Assembly: GCA_008501545.1 (NCBI GenBank)
Contig: QQUM01000168.1
Span: 1 to 7,165, forward strand
Origin: Calditrichota bacterium
GTDB taxonomy: Bacteria; Zhuqueibacterota; Zhuqueibacteria; Zhuqueibacterales; Geothermadaptataceae
DNA length: 7,165 bases
Direction: 5' to 3'
Under the pieces are notes generated by a model that ran no database searches, was not told the DNA's origin, and worked only from the letters and a program-made list of their open reading frames with translations. Both the position numbers and the translations under genes were made by a program. The first letter of the stretch is position 1; each line of letters begins with the position of its first letter. This document shows positions 1 through 5,936 of the stretch, in pieces.

Positions 1-761
1 CAGCGGTTGTGGAATCCGGCTTACCTGAAAACAGCATTCAACTGGTTGAAAGCACAGATCGCACGCAAGCAGCAGAAATGATGAAAGCCAACGGCCTGAT
101 CGATGTACTGATCCCGCGCGGAGGCGCCGGTTTGATCCAAAGTGTCGTGCAAAACGCCACTGTACCGGTGATCGAAACAGGCGTCGGCAATTGCCACGTG
201 TTCATCGATGCCAGTGCCGAAGAAAAAATGGCCCACAATATTGCGGTTAACGCCAAAACACAGCGACCCAGCGTCTGCAATGCCATGGAGACATTGCTTG
301 TGCATGAAGATCATGCGGCAAAATTATTACCGGAAATTCTGCAGACGATGGCAGATAAAGGTGTTGAAATTCGTGGATGTGAAAAAACCTGCGCGGCTTT
401 CCCTGAAGCAAAACGTGCCGTGGAAAGCGACTGGGGTGAAGAGTTTCTAAGTTTGATTCTGGCAGTGAAGGTTGTTCCATCCCTCGATGCCGCGATCGAC
501 CATATTCGCAAATATACTTCCTTGCATACAGAGGCCATCGTTACACAAAACGTCGCGGCGGCTGAGCGTTTTCTCGCTGAAATTGATGCGGCCGCTGTGT
601 ATGTCAACGCCAGCACACGCTTTACCGATGGATTCGAATTCGGATTTGGTGCAGAGATTGGTATTTCGACACAAAAGCTGCACGCACGCGGTCCAATGGG
701 ATTGGAAGCATTGACAAGTAGCAAGTTTATTGTTCGGGGAAGTGGTCAAATTAAAGGGTGA
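1..761 (+). CDS. proA: Glutamate-5-semialdehyde dehydrogenase (gamma-glutamyl phosphate reductase), C-terminal part
   Basis: The reading frame is open from base 3 and the gene is cut by the window start; the GTG at 9 is an internal valine codon, not a start. About 252 of the usual roughly 415-420 residues are present. ProA reduces gamma-glutamyl phosphate with NADPH to glutamate-5-semialdehyde, the second step of proline synthesis, in the cytoplasm. Diagnostic stretches are DVLIPRGGAGLI, VPVIETGVGNCHVFID and KTQRPSVCNAMETLLVH. The catalytic cysteine is in SVCNA (codon 276-278). Further on are YVNASTRFTDG and the family end STQKLHARGPMGLEAL. The TGA is at 759-761. The sequence reads cleanly with no frameshift. 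A proB partner, if adjacent, would lie outside the window. The family call is nearly certain. Confidence 0.97.
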   Translation, partial: AVVESGLPENSIQLVESTDRTQAAEMMKANGLIDVLIPRGGAGLIQSVVQNATVPVIETGVGNCHVFIDASAEEKMAHNIAVNAKTQRPSVCNAMETLLVHEDHAAKLLPEILQTMADKGVEIRGCEKTCAAFPEAKRAVESDWGEEFLSLILAVKVVPSLDAAIDHIRKYTSLHTEAIVTQNVAAAERFLAEIDAAAVYVNASTRFTDGFEFGFGAEIGISTQKLHARGPMGLEALTSSKFIVRGSGQIKG

Positions 762-770
762 GGACTAAAT

Positions 771-834
771 TTGGAGTACGCCGCCCTGCGTTGTAGTGCA
801 GGAAGTATATTCAATGCAAGGCGGTATTCTCCAA
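771..834. repeat. Imperfect palindrome after proA, possible dispersed repeat or 3' mRNA structure
   Basis: Outer arms TTGGAG (771-776) and CTCCAA (829-834) are exact complements. Inside them CCGCC (781-785) pairs with GGCGG (820-824), with a few mismatches between. A separate internal hairpin is CCTGC (785-789) with GCAGG (798-802), loop of 8. The structure starts 9 bases after the proA stop and is not followed by a T-tract, so it is not itself an intrinsic terminator. It may stabilise the mRNA end or be a REP/MITE-like unit. Translations across it on either strand have no recognisable content. Confidence 0.45.
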
Positions 835-839
835 AATAC

Positions 840-890
840 GGCAAGCAATCTGTTGAAATCATAATGAAGCAGTGCTGTACTTGCCTTTTT
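840..890 (+). terminator. proA: Candidate intrinsic terminator of proA
   Basis: GGCAAG (840-845) is an exact complement of CTTGCC (880-885), which is followed directly by TTTTT (886-890). The 34-base loop can pair further: CTG at 850-852 with CAG at 870-872. Position and polarity fit termination of proA before the convergent phospholipase D-like gene. The long loop makes it a modest candidate. Confidence 0.4.
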
Positions 891-968
891 AAAACAAAGA
901 GGAAGTGTAAATCAAAGCGATTGGCTATCAACCAAATTTCGTTGAAAAAGTACAAACAGCGATACAAA

Positions 969-1005
969 ATGCGCAATTAATAGAAAAAAAATTAGTGCAT
1001 TTTTT
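969..1005 (+). terminator. Weak second terminator-like hairpin
   Basis: ATGCGC (969-974) can pair with GTGCAT (995-1000, one G-T pair). After a 3-base bulge, TAAT (978-981) pairs with ATTA (991-994). A run of Ts follows (1000-1005). The stem is AT-rich and bulged. It lies between convergent genes, so it may back up the terminator at 840-890, or may be chance in an AT-rich stretch. Confidence 0.2.
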
Positions 1006-1030
1006 ATGTACTGGCCTATGTTTCGACACT

Positions 1031-2119
1031 TCAGGGTAAAAATTTCAGTACTCTGGAGATTTGTTCCAATAGTTTCATACTTCCATAAGATAACCAGCCA
1101 TTAGTTTGCAGTTCTTCTGCTGTCGCCGTGCGTGAGTTTGCGATATCCGGCTTGATCACTTTTTCACGAAATTGCTCGACCAATCCTGCATCACATATGA
1201 TAGCAATATTTTCGATGTGCGTCCTGTAGCTGAGAAAATCATAGTTCGTTGATCCAACAATTAATATTTTCTCATCCACGAGCATCCCTTTAAGATGGGA
1301 CATCTTCCCCTGGTAAAGCTGCAAATCAAATCCGGAACGCCTGGCTTCCCAGAGCATGTATTTGCGCATCAATCCCCAGTTATTCGCATCCGGGCTGCAA
1401 ATCGTCACTTCAACGCCGCGTTTTACCGCAGCCCGCAACCTATCAATAAAAGGAAAAGTGAGGTAAGGACTTTCAACGAAAACACTGCTTTGGGCGGCCT
1501 CAATCACATTAAAGACAGGCTGAAAAAGTTTCTCGTTATTTCGTTTATCCAGGGTAATTAAAGTGAAATCGCCAAATTTTTTCACTACGCCAACATTTTT
1601 TCCAGCCCAGGTCAATTCGAAATCCCGCTTCAAATAGGCGACGATTTCCAGCTCCTCGATGCGCAGCATCATATCATGCCAGTAAAAATTGTGGTCACAG
1701 AAATTAATGCCACCAATATAGGCAATCCGGTCATCGATAATCACCAGTTTTTTGTGATTGCGCATGGAAATTTTGTGGAAAAGAAAACCCAGTGGCTCCG
1801 TAAATTTGCTTTGAATGCCAGCTCGCCTGTTTTCTTCAATCAGCTCATTTGTTGCCCGAACCTCCGCCATTAACGCATCATCTCTCCGGCTTTTGACAGA
1901 ATAGAGAAATCGGTCATTAATAATGGCACGAATGTAAGAATCGAGCAAAAGGCGCTTGTCTTTCGCGGCAGATTGTATGATGGTTTCGGAAAACATCCGT
2001 CCAACTTCATCCCCTTCAAAGGACATGGTTTGCCCAAGTACACATTCTTTTGCATCCAGTATCTCTTTTTGCAAATCTTCCCAAAAAACGTCCGAGTCAA
2101 CCAAAATTTCTATTTTCAT
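1031..2119 (-). CDS. Phospholipase D-superfamily protein, cardiolipin synthase-like, soluble form
   Basis: This 362-residue protein has two HKD (HxKxxxxD) motifs, the signature of the phospholipase D/cardiolipin synthase superfamily. The first is H122-K124-D129 in NHKKLVIIDD, followed by GGINF. The second is H275-K277-D282 in SHLKGMLVDE, followed by GSTNYD. Each half adds a conserved strand, such as VFVESPYL (213-220). The two histidines normally form one active site that passes a phosphatidyl group through a covalent intermediate. No signal peptide or membrane segment is visible, unlike ClsA and more like ClsB/ClsC-type members. An in-frame TTG at 2218 would add 33 residues of non-conserved sequence with no ribosome site, so the ATG at 2117-2119 is preferred. 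The gene stands alone, convergent with proA and divergent from the glycosyltransferase. Substrate (lipid headgroup exchange or another phosphodiester) is not determinable; a nuclease role is less likely. Confidence 0.88.
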   Translation of the reverse strand: MKIEILVDSDVFWEDLQKEILDAKECVLGQTMSFEGDEVGRMFSETIIQSAAKDKRLLLDSYIRAIINDRFLYSVKSRRDDALMAEVRATNELIEENRRAGIQSKFTEPLGFLFHKISMRNHKKLVIIDDRIAYIGGINFCDHNFYWHDMMLRIEELEIVAYLKRDFELTWAGKNVGVVKKFGDFTLITLDKRNNEKLFQPVFNVIEAAQSSVFVESPYLTFPFIDRLRAAVKRGVEVTICSPDANNWGLMRKYMLWEARRSGFDLQLYQGKMSHLKGMLVDEKILIVGSTNYDFLSYRTHIENIAIICDAGLVEQFREKVIKPDIANSRTATAEELQTNGWLSYGSMKLLEQISRVLKFLP

Positions 2120-2390
2120 GACATCATCTTCAGTTAAAAAATTACAGGTGCTGTATCGCTGACGATCAGCTGTTATTCGAAAAGATGGCAGTATATAAAA
2201 TTCACCACGGAAAAGCAACTTCGCATCAGCAGAAATGCAATTTTATTCTCCTGTTGTGAATCGCCTATTTTCTCATTATTTTATGCGCTTTCAAATTTTG
2301 GCCATTTTGCTGAAAAGAATTATTCATCATGGTGGTTATGATAGGCTAAATTCGTGCAATCCGTGTAATTCGTGGTTCATTTTACCAACT
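2120..2390. promoter_or_regulatory. Divergent intergenic region between the PLD-like and glycosyltransferase genes
   Basis: With the preferred starts, 271 bases separate two divergent genes, so both promoters should lie here. A good -10-like TATGAT occurs at 2337-2342 on the + strand but has no convincing -35 at 16-18 bases. A weak alternative pair is TTGGCC and TATTCA around 2299-2327, spaced 17. The long open extension of the glycosyltransferase frame back to 2235 runs through the 9-bp tandem repeat and adds no family sequence, so it is treated as non-coding. Confidence 0.35.
2351..2377. repeat. Three-copy degenerate 9-bp tandem repeat
   Basis: Three consecutive units read TTCGTGCAA (2351-2359), TCCGTGTAA (2360-2368) and TTCGTGGTT (2369-2377). 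They share the core YCGTG at exact 9-base spacing. The block ends 13 bases before the preferred ATG of the glycosyltransferase gene (2391), so it lies in the leader or translation initiation region. Nine bases is under one helical turn, which is unusual for tandem operators. It could be a dispersed intergenic element or a translation-level signal. Confidence 0.5.
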
Positions 2391-3320
2391 ATGACGCATC
2401 CATCCCATTCACCGCTCGTTTACTGCATCGTTCTGAATCTGAACGGCCTGAGTGTCATCGAAGAAGCTCTCTCCTCGATTCAAAAAATGACGTATGCCAA
2501 TTTCCGTACACTCGTCGTCGATAACGGCTCCAGTGACGGCTCTCCCGGATTTATTCGCGAACGATTTCCCGATATTGAATTGCTGGAAACCGGGCGCAAT
2601 CTCGGATTTGGTGGCGGCAACAATGTCGGAATGGAATACGCACTCAACAATGGCGCTGATTGGATTTTTTTACTGAACAATGATATTGTTGTCGACAAAA
2701 ATTTATTAAGCGAACTAATGGACGTCGGCCTAGATGAAAAATCCTCTGGTGCACTGGGAGCAAAAATCTATTACTACGATGAACCCGATAAAATCTGGTT
2801 CGCCGGTGGCAACATCAATTTTTTTACCGGTCTGACCACACACCGGCACATCCGAATGATAGACACATACGAAAATGAACATGTTCAGGAATCCGATTAC
2901 ATCACCGGTTGCGCGCTGCTGATTCGCGCAAGTGTTCTAAAAAAAGTCGGCCTGTTCGATGAAGTTTTCTTCCCCAGCTATGTGGAAGATGCCGATCTTT
3001 CCATGCGAATCCGTCACGCTGGATACAAACTACGCTACGTTCCAAAAGCCAAACTGTGGCACAAAGTGTCGTCTTTCAGCGGTGGTGGCTTAACACCGTT
3101 AAAAATAAAACTACGAACCGCGCACAGCTTGCTATTTTTCCGGCGCTACGCACGCTGGTACCACTGGTTGACCATGCCGTTTTTTATATTACTCGGGTCG
3201 GTCATTTTTATCTTGCGGCAAGGGCTTAAAGGCAATTGGACGCTTATTCAGGCTTTATTTGCCGGATTCGCTCAGGGTATTCGCAAAGTTAGTTCGCAGG
3301 TAGTGTCAAAAGTTCAATGA
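2391..3320 (+). CDS. Family 2 glycosyltransferase, rhamnosyltransferase-like
   Basis: The protein has 309 residues from ATG 2391. That start is chosen because family homology begins at once (VYCIVLNLNG). The in-frame ATG at 2235 would add 52 residues encoded partly by a tandem repeat. The GT-A fold nucleotide-sugar site is clear: VDNGSSDGS (43-51), GRNLGFGGGNNVGM (68-81) and the metal-site LLNND (94-98). The acceptor side has TGCALLIR (172-179) and the catalytic-base region SYVEDADLSMR (196-206), followed by LWHKVSSFSGGG. A hydrophobic stretch at about 260-275 suggests C-terminal membrane association. It resembles WbbL/RfbF-type enzymes that add sugars to O-antigen or other surface glycans on the cytoplasmic side of the inner membrane. 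Donor and acceptor are not predictable. It may begin the transcript continuing into maf, 115 bases downstream. Confidence 0.9.
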   Translation: MTHPSHSPLVYCIVLNLNGLSVIEEALSSIQKMTYANFRTLVVDNGSSDGSPGFIRERFPDIELLETGRNLGFGGGNNVGMEYALNNGADWIFLLNNDIVVDKNLLSELMDVGLDEKSSGALGAKIYYYDEPDKIWFAGGNINFFTGLTTHRHIRMIDTYENEHVQESDYITGCALLIRASVLKKVGLFDEVFFPSYVEDADLSMRIRHAGYKLRYVPKAKLWHKVSSFSGGGLTPLKIKLRTAHSLLFFRRYARWYHWLTMPFFILLGSVIFILRQGLKGNWTLIQALFAGFAQGIRKVSSQVVSKVQ

Positions 3321-3356
3321 AGAAATGAAAAGCCAAAATATTCTCATACAATAAGA

Positions 3357-3404
3357 CCGCAAGGGCCTGGGCTACAAGTTTTTGCATTGCGGACATCTGT
3401 AGCC
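3357..3404. repeat. Two interleaved inverted repeats between the glycosyltransferase and maf genes
   Basis: CCGCAA (3357-3362) is complementary to TTGCGG (3387-3392). GGCTACA (3370-3376) is complementary to TGTAGCC (3398-3404). The arms interleave (a, b, a', b'), so in RNA they can form a pseudoknot or two mutually exclusive hairpins. They sit 31 bases before the maf start. No T-run follows, so this is not a simple terminator. A dispersed repeat remnant is an equal possibility. Confidence 0.35.
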
Positions 3405-3435
3405 TGCCTCCTTCTGGGCATAACGGAAAAGCCAC

Positions 3436-4029
3436 ATGAAAAAACAGCTGGTTTTGGCCTCAACTTCGCCTTTCCGAGCGACATTGCTGCAGCGTTTAAA
3501 CGTGCCGTTTGTCACGGTCGCGCCGGAGATTAACGAAAAAGAAGAGGAAAGTGAATCACCTTCTGAAATGGCACTACGGCTTGCACGCCAAAAAGCGGAA
3601 GCCGTAGTAAAACAATTTGAAAATGCCCTTATCATCGGCTCGGATCAAGTCGCTGCGCTTGGGAATGATGTATTGCGTAAACCGGGTAGTATCGAAAAGG
3701 CATTTGAACAATTGCAACGCATGCGTGGAAAAGAGCATCAACTGCACACCGCGGTTCATGTCATCGATTCAAAGACCGGAAACAGTGAGTCCACGCTCAA
3801 CACAGCACGCCTGCGCATCCGAGAAGATTTAACCGATAGAGAGATTATGCACTATATCAAACTGGAAATGCCTTTGGCCTGTGCAGGCGCCTATAAAATC
3901 GAAGGCGCCGGAATCGCGCTTTTTGAATCTATCCAATGTGATGACTGGACCGCAATTATCGGGTTGCCACTCATCGCACTCTCAAAAATCTTAAGAAAAA
4001 TGGATTTCCTGGAAACTGAACAGACATGA
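3436..4029 (+). CDS. yceF: Maf-family nucleotide pyrophosphatase, YceF type
   Basis: This 197-residue cytoplasmic protein covers the whole Maf/HAM1-like fold. Family marks are LASTSPFR at 7-14 (the SPxR phosphate loop), the acidic EINEKEEESE (31-40), IIGSDQV (66-72, catalytic Asp70), RKPGS (81-85), ACAGAYKIEGAG (148-159) and IGLPLIAL (175-182). SDQV together with CAG(A/S)(Y/F)K matches the YceF subgroup, whose E. coli member hydrolyses 7-methyl-GTP. The YhdE (dTTP/UTP) subgroup instead has DTIV and DKAGAYG. The role would be cleaning the nucleotide pool of modified bases, yielding a monophosphate and pyrophosphate. A weak GGAAAAG lies 5 bases before the ATG. Its TGA (4027-4029) overlaps the next ATG by four bases, indicating translational coupling. 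Family is certain; YceF-type specificity is inferred from motifs. Confidence 0.92.
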   Translation: MKKQLVLASTSPFRATLLQRLNVPFVTVAPEINEKEEESESPSEMALRLARQKAEAVVKQFENALIIGSDQVAALGNDVLRKPGSIEKAFEQLQRMRGKEHQLHTAVHVIDSKTGNSESTLNTARLRIREDLTDREIMHYIKLEMPLACAGAYKIEGAGIALFESIQCDDWTAIIGLPLIALSKILRKMDFLETEQT

Positions 4030-4496
4030 ATTTTGAACAATACATAACGCCGGAAAACATTTATATTTCGACGTTTATACTCTCTTTTATCAGTGGTTTT
4101 ATCCCCATCGTCAATGCGGAGGCTATCGTCATTGGTGTGGCGGCCATGTCCGAAGACAACATCGTCTGGCAGATCGGATTCGTTGCCGCACTGGGACAAA
4201 TGATCGCCAAAGGCATGCTTTTTTATGCCGGACGCGGTGTGATAAAAATGCCCATGGGAAAATATGAAGCTAAACTAGCCGAAGTTGAGGAAAAATTTCA
4301 ACGCTGGCAAGGGCGTTCTGATGCATTTATCTTTTTAAGTGCTTCTGTCGGATTTCCACCCTTCTATATCGTCAGTATTCTTGCAGGCATGCTTAAACTC
4401 AATTTCACACGTTTTTTTGCATCGGGATTAGCGGGCCGTTTTATCCGCTTTGGTATTTTGGCGCTCTTTCCACATTTATTGCGAGGCAGTTTTTAA
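4026..4496 (+). CDS. Small VTT-domain (DedA/SNARE-associated-like, YqaA-type) membrane protein
   Basis: The protein has 156 residues and four hydrophobic stretches, about 13-40, 46-68, 100-123 and 128-152. The middle charged segment (residues 75-97) is likely cytoplasmic. Features of the VTT/DedA superfamily are an acidic residue within the first hydrophobic region (VNAEAIVIG, Glu32), the glycine-proline re-entrant motif SVGFPPFYIVSILAGMLK (107-124) and the basic GRFIRFG (137-143). Members sit in the inner membrane, and some DedA proteins take part in moving or recycling undecaprenyl phosphate. The YqaA-like short forms are uncharacterised. The ATG overlaps the maf stop as ATGA, so expression is probably coupled to maf. 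48 bases separate it from the HAD gene. Family assignment is good; function in this cell is inference. Confidence 0.78.
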   Translation: MNFEQYITPENIYISTFILSFISGFIPIVNAEAIVIGVAAMSEDNIVWQIGFVAALGQMIAKGMLFYAGRGVIKMPMGKYEAKLAEVEEKFQRWQGRSDAFIFLSASVGFPPFYIVSILAGMLKLNFTRFFASGLAGRFIRFGILALFPHLLRGSF

Positions 4497-4544
4497 GACA
4501 AAACAACGAATACATGGCATATTTTTAAAAATTAGAAATGAATT

Positions 4545-5192
4545 ATGTTCGATAAAAACGACTTTACAAAATACGCACACTTAATCTGGGACTGGAATGG
4601 CACACTCATCAACGATGTATCGATGAATATACAGATAATGAACGAGCACTTGCAGCGAGAAAGTTTACCTGAACTCACACCCAAAAGGCACCAGGAAATT
4701 TTTGGTTTTCCGTTGCTGGACTTTTATAAAACACTAGGCTTTAATTGGACTGAAAGTTCGTTCGATGAGGTGAGTATGGAATTCATGCAGGAGTACGAAG
4801 CGCGGAAACACGCTTGTGAACTGCATCCGGCCTGCCGTGATTTTCTTTATCACTGGGAAAGGGAAGGAAAACAGCAATCGGTTTTATCCGCTTACAAGCA
4901 GGCATACCTGGATGACTCGCTGCAACGTTTTCAAATTCAGCACTTGTTTCAATTTGTCGTTGGTGCTGAAAACCACCGGGGAGACGGCAAAATCGCTGAA
5001 GGAAAAAGATTGCTGCAGGATATCGGCCAACCACCTGAAAAAATTGCACTCATCGGGGATACAATACATGATTTTGAAGTTGCCGAAGCCATTGGAATTG
5101 ATTGTTTTCTGGTGACGAGCGGCAACCAATCCATGCAACGTCTGCAGGATACTTCGGCGAAAATCATCATATTGGACAATGTGCAATTATGA
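4545..5192 (+). CDS. HAD-superfamily hydrolase, phosphoglycolate-phosphatase-like, with D-x-N motif I
   Basis: This 215-residue protein has the four HAD motifs. Motif I is LIWDWNGTL (13-21) with nucleophile Asp16. Motif II is SVLSA (112-116, Ser115). The motif III lysine is probably Lys149 in GDGKIAEG. Motif IV is ALIGDTIHDFEVAEAIG (168-184; Asp172 and Asp176). An alpha-helical C1 cap lies between motif I and about residue 90, as in Gph/PGMB-type phosphatases. The canonical second Asp of motif I (DxD, general acid/base) is Asn18. Substrate is probably a small phosphorylated metabolite such as a sugar phosphate or phosphoglycolate. The ATG at 4545 has no clear ribosome site; an out-of-frame ATG lies just upstream at 4538. 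The stop overlaps the WbqC start (ATGA, 5189-5192), tying the two genes together. Family sure, substrate unknown. Confidence 0.88.
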   Translation: MFDKNDFTKYAHLIWDWNGTLINDVSMNIQIMNEHLQRESLPELTPKRHQEIFGFPLLDFYKTLGFNWTESSFDEVSMEFMQEYEARKHACELHPACRDFLYHWEREGKQQSVLSAYKQAYLDDSLQRFQIQHLFQFVVGAENHRGDGKIAEGKRLLQDIGQPPEKIALIGDTIHDFEVAEAIGIDCFLVTSGNQSMQRLQDTSAKIIILDNVQL

Positions 5193-5884
5193 TGTTCGCT
5201 GCCCACAAAGCCGAATTTCTTCCAGATGCACTATTCTGGGCGAAAGCGATGCACGCATCCACGCTGTTACTGGCAGATGACGTCCAGTTTGTGACCAAAT
5301 CCAGGATAAATCGCTGCCGGATCAAAACGGTAAGTGGCGCACAATGGCTGACAATTCCTGTTTTAACCCGCAGCCGCGGTATTCAAAGTATAAAAGATAT
5401 CCGCATCAACAATACAATTTCATGGCGCCAGAAGCACTGGAAAAGCCTGGTTGTAAACTATAAGAACGCAGCCTACTTCGAAAAATATGATCTGGCCATC
5501 CATAAAATCTATGAGAGAAGTTACAATTTCCTTCTCGATTTAAATCTTGCATGGATCGATTTTCTGCAAAAAGAATTGTCCGTTACGTGCGAATTTGTAA
5601 AGACATCTGAATTGGATACGAGCAGTGATGGGGCAGCCTGGATATCGGAATGGGGAAAACAAATCAACTGTGATACATATTTAGTTGAAGTGCAACTACG
5701 GAACTATCTCGAAAAAAACAAGCTCGATTTACAGCATCTGAATTTAAAATACATGCAGCTGCATTCCATCCCCTACTTCCAACAATTTGATGAATTTATT
5801 CCTGAATTATCGATCATCGACATGCTTTTGAACGAAGGGGATGACACGAAAGCCATTATCGCGAAAATGGTCGCAAAGGCTTAA
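5189..5884 (+). CDS. WbqC-family protein, divergent
   Basis: The protein has 231 residues from ATG 5189. A second ATG follows at once at 5192. The open frame upstream to 5102 only overlaps the HAD gene and carries no family sequence. WbqC marks are LLLADDVQFVTKSRINRCRIK (27-46), GAQWLTIPV (50-58), SWRQKHWKSLVVNYKNAAYF (79-97) and the tail LSIIDMLLNEG (207-217). The family occurs in O-antigen and other polysaccharide loci and its chemistry is not established to my knowledge. Two usual elements are weak here. The N-terminal QPxYxPxxGYF-type motif reads HKAEFLPDALFW, and the usual glycine-rich SGxxGxxYL block near the middle reads VEVQLRNYL (166-174). No signal peptide is seen, so it is cytoplasmic. 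The start overlaps the HAD stop as ATGA, so the two products may act in the same step. Confidence 0.82.
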   Translation: MMFAAHKAEFLPDALFWAKAMHASTLLLADDVQFVTKSRINRCRIKTVSGAQWLTIPVLTRSRGIQSIKDIRINNTISWRQKHWKSLVVNYKNAAYFEKYDLAIHKIYERSYNFLLDLNLAWIDFLQKELSVTCEFVKTSELDTSSDGAAWISEWGKQINCDTYLVEVQLRNYLEKNKLDLQHLNLKYMQLHSIPYFQQFDEFIPELSIIDMLLNEGDDTKAIIAKMVAKA

Positions 5885-5898
5885 ATCAAACATCCAAT

Positions 5899-5936
5899 GC
5901 AAGCACATCCCTATCCCACATTCGATCTAAGCTTGC
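5899..5936. terminator. Weak inverted repeat between the convergent WbqC and TPR genes
   Basis: GCAAGC (5899-5904) is complementary to GCTTGC (5931-5936), with a 26-base loop. It is followed on the + strand by GAAATTTTT. It overlaps the last codons of the minus-strand TPR gene. The only gap between the two convergent genes is 42 bases, so any shared terminator must be here. The long loop makes this a poor candidate. Confidence 0.2.

Noticed and set aside
771..980. 69-residue + strand frame from a TTG just after proA
   Set aside because: It starts inside the palindrome, its C-terminus is a Lys/Arg-rich AT artefact, it lacks a ribosome site, and the opposite strand is equally open. No family content.
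1031..2119. PLD-like protein as a defence nuclease
   Set aside because: The two-HKD single-chain layout with GGINF and GSTNYD is the cardiolipin-synthase type; no helicase, ATPase or other defence partner is adjacent.
2120..2218. N-terminal extension of the PLD-like gene to a TTG at 2218
   Set aside because: The added 33 residues match nothing in the family and the TTG has no ribosome site; the ATG at 2119 places the protein at a usual length.
2299..2342. Sigma-70 promoter for the glycosyltransferase (TTGGCC-17-TATTCA, or TATGAT at 2337)
   Set aside because: The first pair matches consensus poorly at both boxes and the good -10 has no partner -35 at proper spacing, so no specific promoter is called.
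2235..2390. N-terminal extension of the glycosyltransferase to the ATG at 2235
   Set aside because: Family-2 glycosyltransferases begin within a few residues of the first beta strand. The extension is encoded partly by a 9-bp tandem repeat and reads as low-quality sequence.
3372..3635. Minus-strand 87-residue frame with a CPQC near its end
   Set aside because: It lies antisense to the well-supported maf gene. A single CxxC is not enough for a zinc ribbon and the tail falls in the interleaved inverted repeats.
5102..5188. Upstream extension of the WbqC gene inside the HAD gene
   Set aside because: It is out of frame with, and fully contained in, the HAD coding sequence; the family homology begins just after the ATG at 5189.
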